DNA from: Brevibacillus laterosporus DSM 25
GTDB lineage: Bacteria > Bacillota > Bacilli > Brevibacillales > Brevibacillaceae
Direction: 5' to 3'
DNA: 64,000 nucleotides
Assembly: GCF_002706795.1 (NCBI RefSeq)
Contig: NZ_CP017705.1
Coordinates: 3,881,501 to 3,945,500 of the forward strand
Both the position numbers and the translations under genes were made by a program. The notes beneath the pieces were generated by a model that worked only from the letters and a program-made list of their open reading frames with translations, made no database searches and had not been told where the DNA came from. The first letter of the stretch is position 1; each line of letters opens with the position of its first letter. This document shows positions 44,508-53,981 of this stretch, one piece after another.

Positions 44508-45104
44508 ATGGCTTCAAGAATAAAACTCAGCTCAATCCTAACAAAGTCCGTGTTTATATGTTCCATTGGTCTTCTTTTTACCTGTGGCACTGCTTTTGCA
44601 ACGGCGACAGATGAAAAAAAGGATAAAGGAACAACAGATAGTAGCTCTACTATAACTGTATCGAAACCAAAGTGGGAAGATACGGCCGATCATATTATTT
44701 CTTTGGGGAAAACCTATATGGGAACTCCTTATGTTTATGGTGCAGAACGTTTTCAAGATACAACATTTGATTGTTCCTCTTATGTTCAGTACCTGTATGG
44801 TAAATTTGGCATTTCACTAGGGTGGCACGCTAGAGAGCAAGCTAAACAGGGTACATGGATTCCATTTGATCAAATTCAAAAGGGAGATCTTTTATTTTTT
44901 GCAGATGAAAAATTCCCTAATGAAACGGGTCTAAATAAGGTTCGACATGTTGGAATCTACTTGGGAAATGGAAAAATCCTGCACACCTATGAAGAGGGAA
45001 TAGGTGTAATTATTAGTGATTTCCGAAATGATAAACTTGAGGAAGACTATTGGTACAACTACTTCCTTTTTGCAAAAAGGGTTATTCCTGAAACAACCAA
45101 ATAG
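44508..45104 (+). CDS. secreted NlpC/P60 peptidase
   Basis: 198 residues from the ATG at 44508 (GGGAGG nine bases upstream); the open frame begins at 44469 but lacks a ribosome binding site. Signal peptide to about residue 32 (GLLFTCGTAFA). The NlpC/P60 domain: DTTFDCSSYVQYLYGKFGIS with the catalytic Cys, KGDLLFFADEKF, KVRHVGIYLGNGKILHTYEE with the His and a polar third residue. Cleaves D-gamma-glutamyl-meso-diaminopimelate linkages in peptidoglycan stems, by family. No SH3 or LysM targeting domain is present. Confidence 0.9.
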   Translation: MASRIKLSSILTKSVFICSIGLLFTCGTAFATATDEKKDKGTTDSSSTITVSKPKWEDTADHIISLGKTYMGTPYVYGAERFQDTTFDCSSYVQYLYGKFGISLGWHAREQAKQGTWIPFDQIQKGDLLFFADEKFPNETGLNKVRHVGIYLGNGKILHTYEEGIGVIISDFRNDKLEEDYWYNYFLFAKRVIPETTK

Positions 45105-45347
45105 AGTGAGAATTGAAATGTGATCTACACCTCATGAGACCAGATAGCTCCCATGCATGTATTGGAGATATGGTTGAATGAGGTTTTTTTATAAGCAAAG
45201 CGAGGTATCAAGGAAAGCTTTAAAAGGGGGACAATAATGCAACATAGGCTATAGATAAGGCATGCATTTGAATGAAACGACAGCTCGCTACTGATAAGGT
45301 ATATGTATTTATACAATTGGTCAAAACTGTACGTGAGGTGAGCAATC

Positions 45348-46058
45348 GTGTATGAATATATTGAAACAATAGGGCGAACAATCATTTCATTTGTTCTTCT
45401 TTTACTGATAGCGAGAATTCTAGGAAAGCAGACAGTCTCCAATATGACGTTTCACGATTTTGTGACAGGGATTACGATGGGGGCGATTGCAGCCAATCTT
45501 GCCTTTAATGAAAAAATTAAATCGTTAGAATTGATTTTATCTTTAGTGGTATTTTCAGGGACTTCTTATCTTATATCAGGTTTAGCTATTAAAGTGAAAA
45601 AATCCAGAAAATGGATATCTGGAGCACCTACAGTACTTATTGAAAATGGAAAAATTTTAGAGGAGAATATGAGAAAAAATAAATATACACTGGATTCCCT
45701 TAACCAATCACTTCGGCAAAAAGATATTTTTAATATCCAAGAGGTCGAGAATGCGATTGTAGAGAGTAATGGGAAATTATCTGTACAAAAGAAAAAAGAA
45801 TTTCAAAGTGTAACAAAGAAAGATTTGAAGGTATATACAGGAGAAAAGGAAAAATTTCCCATAGAGCTAGTTATGGACGGACAAATTATAGAAGACAATC
45901 TACGCGAAAATAATTTGTCAAAGGACTGGCTGTATAAAGAAATAAACCGTATTGGAAAGGAACTAGATGAGGTTTTCTATGCTGTAAAAACAACAAACGG
46001 GACTATTGTTTATGATTTTTATGCAGATCATATAAAATCTCCTATTGATAAAGAGTAG
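45348..46058 (+). CDS. DUF421 (YetF-type) membrane protein
   Basis: 236 residues from a GTG at 45348 with GAGGTGAG upstream. Three N-terminal membrane helices (ISFVLLLLIARILGKQTVSN MTFHDFV-type segment, then LILSLVVFSGTSYLISGLAI) and a cytosolic alpha/beta part with SGAPTVLIENGKILEENMRK and LVMDGQIIEDNLRENNLS. These two halves are the paired DUF421/DUF3290-like repeats of YetF, YrbG and YcaP. Bacilli carry several copies; some act in spore coat or surface functions. Role unknown. Preceded by a 240-base gap with no gene. Confidence 0.88.
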   Translation: MYEYIETIGRTIISFVLLLLIARILGKQTVSNMTFHDFVTGITMGAIAANLAFNEKIKSLELILSLVVFSGTSYLISGLAIKVKKSRKWISGAPTVLIENGKILEENMRKNKYTLDSLNQSLRQKDIFNIQEVENAIVESNGKLSVQKKKEFQSVTKKDLKVYTGEKEKFPIELVMDGQIIEDNLRENNLSKDWLYKEINRIGKELDEVFYAVKTTNGTIVYDFYADHIKSPIDKE

Positions 46059-46125
46059 CAGTCTTATGGAAACTACATATTTGATTTTATCATGTTAGTA
46101 AACAACTAACCATAACTTGTAAATC

Positions 46126-46170
46126 ATGACAAAGAGACAACGGCTTCATTTCGTTGTCTCTTTGTTATGA
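46126..46170. terminator. bidirectional terminator
   Basis: ACAAAGAGACAACG and CGTTGTCTCTTTGT around a nine-base loop between convergent DUF421 and SET genes. Confidence 0.88.
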
Positions 46171-46191
46171 TCCTTTGGTTTCAGCCTTTTG

Positions 46192-46587
46192 TTATTGATT
46201 TAGTTCTTTTTCAAACCATAGTGGATCCTCGTTATCGACTTCACCATTATAGTTGATCAGTATCTCTTCTCCTGCCTTTATATCTGTGTAAGCATAGAAA
46301 TCGATTGTGAGATTCTCAAAATTATTTTCATAAGTGGCATTAGGCTGATAGGAATGGTTAAATAGCATACCGTAGCCCAAGAGGAGAGCTGTATGGTCAT
46401 TGCCATATTCAAACGCGTAGTCAGCAAGTAGCGTTTTCTCGATGAAAACATGCTCATGATTTGGATAAGGAATAACAGGTGCATCATGTATAAGCTCACC
46501 TTTTTTAATATCTCGAGTTGCAAAAACTCCTCTATTAAATTCGCCATTACTAAGTTTAGAATTTCTAATTTCAATCATGTTAGTCAT
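46192..46587 (-). CDS. SET-domain protein (putative protein methyltransferase)
   Basis: 131 residues, essentially one SET domain. N-terminal strand-turn RGVFATRDIKKGELIHDAPV; the knot-forming motif LFNHSYQPNATYENN (NHS) and the end GEEILINYNGEVD (the ELxxNY motif), with the Tyr that shapes the active site. SET enzymes use S-adenosylmethionine to methylate lysines. Bacterial members are compact and their targets mostly unknown. No histone-like or partner gene is adjacent. GAAGGAACG precedes the ATG. Confidence 0.85.
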   Translation of the reverse strand: MTNMIEIRNSKLSNGEFNRGVFATRDIKKGELIHDAPVIPYPNHEHVFIEKTLLADYAFEYGNDHTALLLGYGMLFNHSYQPNATYENNFENLTIDFYAYTDIKAGEEILINYNGEVDNEDPLWFEKELNQ

Positions 46588-46870
46588 CTACTCGTTCCTT
46601 CTATGAAATTGATTATCTTTATAGCTTACTAGTTCATCAGATTAAACGCAACTGATAAAAATAATCCAAATTATTTTTATTGTAAAATATTGTAAAAATT
46701 AATAAGATAATATATGTTATTACTAGATGTTATTTTATAGAAAACTAATTTGTAGATGAAAGGAGTGTTCTCCATTTTAACTGCCTTGTTCTAGGTGTAT
46801 TTGGTTTCCTATTGCTATATTGCACGGGTGTATCATCATTCAAATCTTATTTGATAGGAGGAGAAGGAAT

Positions 46871-48136
46871 ATGAAGAAAGCGATTTTGCTCTTGGTTATT
46901 TCATTGATGACATATGCCTGTATGGGGCTTTTACCTGCTGTAAAGGCGAATGAATTATCAGAAAATAAAAACAAAGAACCGATCATTCTTGTGAATGGGT
47001 TTCTAGGCTGGGGACGTGAAGAAGCACTTGGTTTTAAGTATTGGGGTGGATTTCATGATATACAGGAAAAGTTAAAAACAGATGGTTACCAAGTATTTAC
47101 CTCAGCTGTAGGGCCTGTTTCAAGTAACTGGGATCGTGCTTGTGAGCTGTATGCTCAAATAAATGGAGGAACAGTGGATTATGGAGCGGCCCATGCTGAA
47201 GAACATGGACATGCCCGTTTTGGTCGTACTTATGAAGGATTTGGGGTGAATTGGAATGAGGACAATAAAGTTCACCTAGTCGGTCATAGTATGGGAGGAC
47301 AGACAAGCCGTACTCTTGTCCAATTATTAAAAGAAGGTAGTCATGAGGAACAGGAATATAAAAACCAGCATCCTGAAGTAGAAATCTCTTCCTTGTTTGA
47401 AGGTGGGAAATCATTCGTTCGGAGTGTTACAACAATTGCTAGTCCTCATAATGGGACAACCCTAGCTGATGGGATAGGAACGTTTATCCCGTTTGCTAAG
47501 GATCTTCTTGTCGCTACTGCCTTTTTTGTGCATAGCTCAGATTACATGGTGTATGATTTTAAACTGGATCAATGGGGCATTAAGAAGAACAAAGGTGAAT
47601 CGTTTTTCGATTATTCAAAGCGAGTATGGAATAGTCCCATTTGGAGTGATACCAAAGATACTTGTCAATGGGATCTTAGCACAGATGGGGCTAGAGAATT
47701 AAATAACTGGGTAAAGACTCAACCAGATGTATATTATTTCTCTTATAGTGCTAGCGCAACAAAGCAGGGAGTATTGACAGGGGTGCATATACCAATCTTA
47801 TCAATGAATAAAGCATTAATGGGAAATGCACTATTTATGGGAGCATATTTGCGAAATGATAATAATCGACCGACTATTGATGAATCCTGGTGGGAAAATG
47901 ATGGAGTAATCAATACAAAATCTATGATCGGTCCCGAAACAGATGAAATTGTTCCGTATAATCAGCAAGCACAAATCGGAAAATGGAACTATTTAGGCAA
48001 AAAAGCAGGATGGGATCATCTAGATCTTATTGGACTAAGTATCTCTGATTCATTAGGCTTTTCGGATATTACTACGTATTATCGGGAAATTGCTAAGATG
48101 GTAACAAAATTACCGGAAAATGAGATAGTATATTGA
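46871..48136 (+). CDS. secreted lipase, family I.5
   Basis: 421 residues from the ATG at 46871 with AGGAGGAGAAGG upstream. Signal peptide 1-27. The features are those of Geobacillus-type lipases: PIILVNGFLGWGREE (oxyanion), VDYGAAHAEEHGHARFGRTY with the zinc-binding histidines, nucleophile VGHSMGGQT (family usually AHSQGG), and the catalytic Asp/His region near VHIPILS and WDHLDLIG. Hydrolyses triacylglycerols outside the cell. Length as in the family (about 390-420). Single gene with a terminator. Confidence 0.95.
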   Translation: MKKAILLLVISLMTYACMGLLPAVKANELSENKNKEPIILVNGFLGWGREEALGFKYWGGFHDIQEKLKTDGYQVFTSAVGPVSSNWDRACELYAQINGGTVDYGAAHAEEHGHARFGRTYEGFGVNWNEDNKVHLVGHSMGGQTSRTLVQLLKEGSHEEQEYKNQHPEVEISSLFEGGKSFVRSVTTIASPHNGTTLADGIGTFIPFAKDLLVATAFFVHSSDYMVYDFKLDQWGIKKNKGESFFDYSKRVWNSPIWSDTKDTCQWDLSTDGARELNNWVKTQPDVYYFSYSASATKQGVLTGVHIPILSMNKALMGNALFMGAYLRNDNNRPTIDESWWENDGVINTKSMIGPETDEIVPYNQQAQIGKWNYLGKKAGWDHLDLIGLSISDSLGFSDITTYYREIAKMVTKLPENEIVY

Positions 48137-48183
48137 AGGCGTTTTCATCTTATCTAGATAAAATGAAATATGTCATATGCTTT

Positions 48184-48222
48184 TGAGAGGAGTGTTTATT
48201 TAAAACATTCCTCTATTTTTTC
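48184..48222 (+). terminator. rho-independent terminator
   Basis: AGAGGAGTGTTT, ATTT loop, AAACATTCCTCT and ATTTTTTC after the lipase. Confidence 0.92.
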
Positions 48223-48233
48223 TCAACCATTTT

Positions 48234-48264
48234 GTTCACAATCATCATGATCTCTTGATTGTGA
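48234..48264. repeat. 10-bp inverted repeat
   Basis: TTCACAATCA and TGATTGTGAA (perfect) separated by about ten bases. Lies between the lipase terminator and the truncated FecCD gene. Could be an operator or a remnant end of a lost element. Confidence 0.4.
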
Positions 48265-48336
48265 AATAATAGCTGGACGAATTTCATTCTATAAATCAAT
48301 TAACATTAAACAGCACCGCGTTTTTGGGTTGCTAGC

Positions 48337-49311
48337 ATGATGTTTACAATTGGTGCTTTCCTACTAATACTTGGATTTGTACTTTCTATTTCATATGGTA
48401 CCGCGGACGTCGGTTTTCGTGAAGTATGGGATATGATCTTTTTTTTCAACTCTGATTCACCGGCACATTTGCTCGTATACGAATTGCGAATGCCAAGAGC
48501 ATTAAGTGGAATTTTTGTCGGTGCTTGCCTTGCGGTATCCGGATCAATTATGCAGGGGATCACTCGTAATCCATTAGCAACTCCTTCCATTATGGGCCTG
48601 TCACAAGGTTCAGGGCTGGCGATTGCGATCACTATGATTTTCTTCCCAGCAATTAATTATTTTAAAATGGTCATTTTTTCCTTTTGCGGGGCTGCGGTTG
48701 GGGTCATGGTTGTTTATGCTATCAGTGCGTTATCACCAGGAGGGATGTCACCAGTTAAGCTCGTTTTGGCTGGAACAGCGGTAAGCACTCTATTTGGTGC
48801 TCTATCAACTGGACTAGCGATTTATTTTAAAATCGCTCAGGACATGAGCTTTTTTGCAGTGGGTGGATTAACGATGGTGCGATGGTATGCAATTGGTATG
48901 CTTGTGCCAGTTAGCGCCGTTTGCCTTATCCTGGCGATTATGCTGTCGCGTTTTGTGACAGTTCTCAGTTTTGGTGAAGACGTTGCTACTGGGCTTGGGC
49001 AACGAACCTTGTTGATTAAGACATGTTGCACGATCATCGTATTGTTCATGACTGGGGCAGCAGTATCTGTTGCAGGGGGAGTTGGATTTGTAGGATTGAT
49101 TGTTCCCCATATCATGCGTTCGATTGTTGGTGTTGATTATCGGTTGATTATACCTTGTTCGGCAGTATTTGGTGGCGTACTCGTCACCTTTGCAGATATT
49201 GCAGCAAGATGGTTCAACTCACCATACGAAACACCAATCGGTACTGTTACAGCTGTTATTGGTGTACCGTTCTTCCTTTATATGGCTCGTAGGGAAGGAA
49301 GGAGTTTATGA
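48337..49311 (+). CDS. iron-siderophore ABC permease (FecCD), 5' end damaged
   Basis: 324 residues. The FecCD fold is present from the first helix: LVYELRMPRALSGIFVGACL, IMQGITRNPLATPSIMGLSQ, GAAVSVAGGVGFVGLIVPH, SAVFGGVLVTFADIAARW. The ATG at 48337 has no ribosome binding site. In frame upstream the sequence reads A-P-R-F-W-V-A-S, which looks like a normal FecCD N-terminus, but it stops at a TAA at 48310-48312 with no start codon. The native start and any Fur box therefore appear lost. Its end overlaps the next gene by ATGA. Confidence 0.75.
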   Translation: MMFTIGAFLLILGFVLSISYGTADVGFREVWDMIFFFNSDSPAHLLVYELRMPRALSGIFVGACLAVSGSIMQGITRNPLATPSIMGLSQGSGLAIAITMIFFPAINYFKMVIFSFCGAAVGVMVVYAISALSPGGMSPVKLVLAGTAVSTLFGALSTGLAIYFKIAQDMSFFAVGGLTMVRWYAIGMLVPVSAVCLILAIMLSRFVTVLSFGEDVATGLGQRTLLIKTCCTIIVLFMTGAAVSVAGGVGFVGLIVPHIMRSIVGVDYRLIIPCSAVFGGVLVTFADIAARWFNSPYETPIGTVTAVIGVPFFLYMARREGRSL

Positions 49312-49796
49312 TGCAATCAAGTTTATACAAACGAGCACCTCTCATCATGGGATTGCTTGTTGCCATGATTATTACAGTGGTCTTAATTAGCTTGAATTCA
49401 GGTTCAATTCCCATTTCACCGCTGGAAGTGTGGGATACGTTGCTAAACGGTGGGACACGTCAACAAGAAACTGTGCTATTTCAATTTCGCATGCCACGTT
49501 TGGTCATTGCTTTACTCATCGGTTGTGGCCTGGCTGTTTCTGGTGTGATTTTACAGGGATTGTCTCGAAATGCATTGGCAGACCCAGGTATTCTGGGAAT
49601 TAACGCAGGTGCTGGATTAGCCGTAGTGCTCTTCATGTATTTTGCATTCGAAACAAAGGATATTAAGAATGTTTTGCCTGTTATGATGATTCCTTTGTTC
49701 GCATTAATTGGTGCCGGTGTATCCTCATTACTTATCTGTACTATTGTTTGTCTTTGCAGGTTGCAGTCAGAAGGATTCGGCTTCAGTAGCAGGTAA
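49308..49796 (+). pseudogene. FecCD permease, 3' truncated and fused out of frame
   Basis: The start is normal: AAGGAAGGAG before an ATG that overlaps the preceding stop. FecCD sequence continues for about 145 residues (ETVLFQFRMPRLVIALLIGC, ILQGLSRNALADPGILGINA, PLFALIGAGVSSLLI) and then abruptly becomes CLCRLQSEGFGFSSR and stops. FecCD proteins are about 330 residues, so about 190 are missing. The odd tail is an out-of-frame reading of the binding-protein gene that follows, which marks a deletion junction near 49737-49750. Confidence 0.88.
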
Positions 49797-50658
49797 TCAA
49801 GAGGGAGCTTCCCAACAAGCAGGGGATACTGAGTTTAAAACAGTAAAAACTTCCCGTGGAGAAGTCAAAATTCCGGTACATCCAAAACGTGTTGTTGATC
49901 TCGCTTATGCAACTGAAGAGTTATTGATTATGGGGATCAAGCCGGTGATGTCTTCTTCAGGACCTGATTTGAAGGATTATCTAAAAGAAAAGCTTGACGG
50001 AGTACCGTTAGTTGAAACCAGTTCTGTTAAAGTAGAAGATGTGATGGCCCTAAATCCGGATTTAATTATTACGAGCAACCGTACTGAAAAGCTTTACGAC
50101 CAGCTTTCACAAATTGCACCAACGGTACAGCTTGAAGGAGACTTTTACACTTGGCGTGAACGCTTCCTAGAAATGGCAAGCATTTTGGGCAAGGAAAAAG
50201 AAATGAACGAATGGCTCGCACAATACAATGAAAAAGCGAAAAAAATTGGGGATGAAATTAAAAGGAAAACGAAAGATGCAACGTTTGCACTATATGTTAC
50301 AAACGCTTCCCAATACCGTATCTATGGTAAGGCTCTTTTAGGAGACGTCCTATTTACTGATTTAGGCTTGCCTATGGCAGAAGGAGCACCGAAAGAAAAG
50401 CTTGTGGAAATCGTATCGCTTGAAAGCTTATTCAAGTTTGATCCAGACTATATTTTCTTAGGATTATACGGTGATAATCTAGCCGTGGCGCAGAAAAAGC
50501 TAGATGATATGCAGAAATCAGAGCTTTGGGGTAAGCTAAAAGCAGCAAAAAATGGACATGTTTATATGTTAGATAACCCTACATGGTCTCTTGGAACATT
50601 CCCACTGGGAAAAGAGAAAGCGATTGAAAAGGTTCGCGACACCGTTTTAAAACAATAG
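49708..50658 (+). pseudogene. iron-siderophore binding protein lacking its start
   Basis: From about 49738 the frame encodes the end of a lipoprotein signal (LLFVFAGC, lipobox FAGC), then a full siderophore-binding protein: VKIPVHPKRVVDLAYATEEL, VEDVMALNPDLIITSNRTEK, LFKFDPDYIFLGLYGDN and a complete C-terminus. No ATG/GTG start with a ribosome binding site precedes it; the only candidate is a TTG at 49708 whose encoded N-terminus (VPVYPHY) has no Lys or Arg, so export would be poor. The bases before the lipobox belong to the permease. A deletion joining two genes of one operon explains both. Confidence 0.85.
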
Positions 50659-50701
50659 AGTTTAATAGAATCAAAATCATGATCAAGCATACGTATGAAA
50701 G

Positions 50702-50737
50702 TAAAGCTACCTTTCCTTTTCGGAAGGTAGCTTTTTA
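50702..50737 (+). terminator. rho-independent terminator
   Basis: AAAGCTACCTT and AAGGTAGCTTTTT after the binding-protein remnant. Confidence 0.88.
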
Positions 50738-50878
50738 CGTTTTCATATACACGTACTATGGTTAAAACAACAAGAATAATCGAATATAGTGAATTCGGAT
50801 GCTACCTTACTTATCGCAGGAATCGTTTATTTCTTTGATGAATTCTATGAGTTGGTATTTATATTAGGGGAATACCAA

Positions 50879-52228
50879 CTAGGATGTTTTGTATAGGACA
50901 TCTTCTTTTTCATTCAGCGGTTTTATGATACTAGCTTTTTTCGTATTAGCTGAAAACCGTGGGAAGTTAATCAAGATTGAAATAAAGCCACAAACAGCTA
51001 CTAACAATGGATAAAAAGCAAATGGTAATAATTCGATTGGTGAGAGTGCAGCAAATCCTGCCGCAGTTAACATTTGCGCTCCATAAGGAATGATTCCTTG
51101 TACGCTACAAGAAAATAAATCTAGTAAGCTTGCTGATTTTCTCGGATCGATTCCATATTGATCTGAAATGTTTTTAGCAAGTGGACCTGCGAAAATAATA
51201 GCGATTGTATTGTTAGCCGTACACATATTTGTCAGACCCACAAGACCAGCAATACTAAACTCTGCGCCTTTTTTCGAACGAATATTGCGCGTCAATACAT
51301 TCAATAGATATTGAATCCCGCCATTATGTTGAATAATTTCAATCATTCCACCGATAAGCATGGTTAATAAGACGAGCTCCATCATCCCACTAATCCCTAA
51401 CGTCACATTTTTGAAGAAAGTGGCAAGTGTGTAGCTTCCATCTATCATGCCGATAATACCTGCTAATATAGTTCCTCCCATTAGAACTACTAGTACATTC
51501 CATCCAAGTAAGGCTGCAAGCAGAACTCCTGCATACGGTAACACTTTCACCCAATTGAAGGTCCCTATTGTAATATTTGTATGATTTCCTAATGTAAAAA
51601 CGACTAAAAGTATGCACGTCAGAATGGCAGCTGGTAATACAATTAAAAAGTTTGTTTTGAATTTATCTTTCATTTCCGTTCCTTGCGTGCGTACTGCGGC
51701 AATTGTCGTATCGGAAATAAATGATAAATTATCACCGAACATAGCTCCTCCGACAACGGTTGCCATTGTGAATGCAACCGAGATATCTGTTTGTTGGCTA
51801 ATCCCTACTGCAATCGGAGCTAACGCAGCAATCGTTCCCATGGATGTCCCCATTGCTAGTGAGATAAATGATCCAATTACAAATAAGCCAACTACTAAGA
51901 GACTCTGAGGTAATACAGAAAGTGCTAGGTTCACGGTAGCTTCAACGCTACCCATGCCTTTTGCTGTTTGAGAAAACGCTCCAGCCAACACAAAGATTAA
52001 TAACATAACGACGATATTTGGATTGCCGGCTCCTTTAGCAAACCGTTCTACCTTTGTCTGAAAGCTTTCCTTTCGGTTCATTACTAATGCAACTGTACTT
52101 GCAATGATAATGGCAACGATGATTGGGAGCTGATAAAAATCTCCTGTAATAACTCCAGAGCCGATAAATAGTGCTAAAAATATACCAAGCGGCAATAAAG
52201 CCAACGCACTCCCTTTTGTTTGATTCAT
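50879..52228 (-). CDS. metT: NhaC-family transporter, probable methionine transporter MetT
   Basis: 449 residues from the ATG at 52228 (GAGAGGGTG upstream); the frame stays open to 52363 but that is the riboswitch leader. About twelve hydrophobic segments. The NhaC/IT signatures are GTSMGTIAALAPIAVGISQQ, FGDNLSFISDTTIAAVRTQG and LTNMCTANNTIAIIFAGPLA. The family includes Na+/H+ antiporters and amino-acid carriers. A SAM-I riboswitch directly upstream indicates control by S-adenosylmethionine, as for the predicted methionine transporter MetT. Substrate is therefore inferred from regulation. Confidence 0.87.
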   Translation of the reverse strand: MNQTKGSALALLPLGIFLALFIGSGVITGDFYQLPIIVAIIIASTVALVMNRKESFQTKVERFAKGAGNPNIVVMLLIFVLAGAFSQTAKGMGSVEATVNLALSVLPQSLLVVGLFVIGSFISLAMGTSMGTIAALAPIAVGISQQTDISVAFTMATVVGGAMFGDNLSFISDTTIAAVRTQGTEMKDKFKTNFLIVLPAAILTCILLVVFTLGNHTNITIGTFNWVKVLPYAGVLLAALLGWNVLVVLMGGTILAGIIGMIDGSYTLATFFKNVTLGISGMMELVLLTMLIGGMIEIIQHNGGIQYLLNVLTRNIRSKKGAEFSIAGLVGLTNMCTANNTIAIIFAGPLAKNISDQYGIDPRKSASLLDLFSCSVQGIIPYGAQMLTAAGFAALSPIELLPFAFYPLLVAVCGFISILINFPRFSANTKKASIIKPLNEKEDVLYKTS

Positions 52229-52264
52229 CAATAACACCCTCTCTATTTCTAAACTTTTCCTAGA

Positions 52265-52303
52265 GAAAAATGAAGAAGACCTCTTCTTATGAGAAGAGGT
52301 CTT
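52265..52303 (-). terminator. SAM-riboswitch terminator
   Basis: On the minus strand AAGACCTCTTCTC pairs with GAAGAGGTCTT, followed by CTTCATTTTT. It is formed when SAM is bound; the downstream antiterminator alternative uses the TTATATGCCATATAAG region. Confidence 0.88.
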
Positions 52304-52322
52304 ATATGGCATATAAGAAACA

Positions 52323-52433
52323 CTCTTCTCATCTTTCAAGCACATGCTTGCTGGATTTGGCACAGCACTCTAAATACGAGTCCGCTGCCGAGGCATCAAA
52401 GGGCCAGTCCCTCCGCCTCTCTTGATAAGAAGG
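52323..52433 (-). ncRNA. SAM-I riboswitch (S-box)
   Basis: Minus strand: CTTATCAAGAGAGGCGGAGG, GACTGGCCC, GATGCCTCGGCAGC, then GTGCTGTGCCAAATCCAGC and a closing GATGAGAAG that pairs with CTTCTTATC. All core elements of the S-box are present. It precedes a terminator and the metT-like gene. Confidence 0.95.
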
Positions 52434-52648
52434 TTTCATATTTTATTCTCTATTGATTAATCTTTTTTTACTTTACTCTTTCCTACACAAAATGTCAAAT
52501 ATTTTTTAGTACTATTTAACTTATGCAAGTGATCCGGCTATATTTGGCTTGCTCCAATTGATAGAACAGCTACATGAGTATAAATGGAAATATCGTCCAT
52601 CAAGCGATATAATAAAGAAAGATGCAATGAAAAAGGGAGTGAATGTAA

Positions 52649-53881
52649 GTGAAGCAAGATATCATAGAGCGGTTTACAAGATATGTAAAGATTGATACAC
52701 AGTCCAATGCACAAAGCCAGACAGTTCCGTCAACACCAGGACAGTTAGAGTTGGGTAATTTGCTAGTCGAAGAATTAAAGGCGATGGGACTCTCGGAAGT
52801 TACAATCGATGCAAATGGATATGTAATGGCGACACTCCCTGCAAATACGGATAAGCAAGTTCCAGTGATCGGTTTTTTATCCCATTTAGATACGGCTACG
52901 GATTTTACAGGTAAAAATGTCAATCCGCAAGTCCACGAAAATTTTGACGGAAAAGCTATTACATTAAATAAAGAACTTGGCGTTGTTCTAACACCAGAAT
53001 TATTCCCAGAGCTACCGTCCTACAAAGGTCATACATTGATTACTACCGATGGGACAACATTGCTCGGAGCAGATGATAAAGCTGGAATTACTGAGATTAT
53101 GACAGCGATGGATTACTTACTAAAGCATCCAGAAATCAAGCATGGAAAAATTAGAGTAGCATTCACTCCTGATGAAGAAATCAGTAGAGGACCAGCTCAT
53201 TTTGATGTAGCTGCTTTCGGCGCGAAATTTGCCTACACGATGGATGGAGGGCCTCTAGGTGGATTGGAGTATGAAAGCTTTAATGCCGCAGAACTCAAGC
53301 TCACCTTTAAGGGGATTAGCACGCATCCTGGAACGGCCAAGAATAAAATGCTTAACGCAAGTAAGCTAGCAATGGAATTCCATGCACAACTACCTGTAGA
53401 TGAGGCACCAGAGTATACAGATGGCTATGAAGGCTTTTACCACCTTAGCTCCATAAATGGCGATGTTGAACAAAGCAAATCTCAATATATTATTAGAGAT
53501 TTTGATAAAGACAACTTTAACAGCAGAAAAGAGAAAGCAGCAAGCATCGTGAAACAGATGCAGGAGAAATACGGAGCAGAAAATATCATTATGGAGATGA
53601 ATGATCAATACTACAACATGCGTGATAAAATTGAACCGGTTAAGGAAGTTGTTGATATTGCTTATGAAGCGATGAAAAACCTCGGAATCGAGCCAGTAAT
53701 CAGCCCGATCCGAGGTGGTACGGATGGTTCTCAATTATCGTATATGGGTCTGCCAACACCTAATATTTTTACTGGCGGGGAAAACTATCACGGAAAATTT
53801 GAATACGCTTCTGTAGATATTATGGAAAAAGCTGTTCATGTTATTGTCGAGATAGCCCGGGTGTTTGAAGAAAAAGCATGA
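52649..53881 (+). CDS. pepT: peptidase T (tripeptide aminopeptidase)
   Basis: 410 residues from a GTG at 52649 (GGGAGTGA upstream). M20 family: zinc-ligand motifs [50 protein letters not shown] and [20 protein letters not shown]. Removes N-terminal residues from tripeptides in the cytosol. Length standard (about 410). Divergent from the SAM riboswitch. Confidence 0.96.
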   Translation: MKQDIIERFTRYVKIDTQSNAQSQTVPSTPGQLELGNLLVEELKAMGLSEVTIDANGYVMATLPANTDKQVPVIGFLSHLDTATDFTGKNVNPQVHENFDGKAITLNKELGVVLTPELFPELPSYKGHTLITTDGTTLLGADDKAGITEIMTAMDYLLKHPEIKHGKIRVAFTPDEEISRGPAHFDVAAFGAKFAYTMDGGPLGGLEYESFNAAELKLTFKGISTHPGTAKNKMLNASKLAMEFHAQLPVDEAPEYTDGYEGFYHLSSINGDVEQSKSQYIIRDFDKDNFNSRKEKAASIVKQMQEKYGAENIIMEMNDQYYNMRDKIEPVKEVVDIAYEAMKNLGIEPVISPIRGGTDGSQLSYMGLPTPNIFTGGENYHGKFEYASVDIMEKAVHVIVEIARVFEEKA

Positions 53882-53903
53882 TGATAGTCAGCTAAAATGA
53901 AAG

Positions 53904-53981
53904 CAAATCCCCTTAGTGTCAACAACTAATGAAGTTCCATGCAAGCATGGATTCGTTGATGTTGAGCAAAGGGGATATTTT
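53904..53981. terminator. long bidirectional terminator
   Basis: AATCCCCTT ... AAGGGGATATTTTT encloses an inner stem (TCAACAAC/GTTGATG and CCATGCAAGCATGG). Between convergent pepT and azlD. Confidence 0.85.

Noticed and set aside
46741-46870. Short leader peptide before the lipase
   Set aside because: A 12-codon ATG frame exists near 46756 but shows no conserved feature or attenuator; not enough to call.
52229-52363. N-terminal extension of the NhaC-family protein
   Set aside because: These bases form the SAM riboswitch 3' part and terminator; the true start is the ATG at 52228 with its own ribosome binding site.
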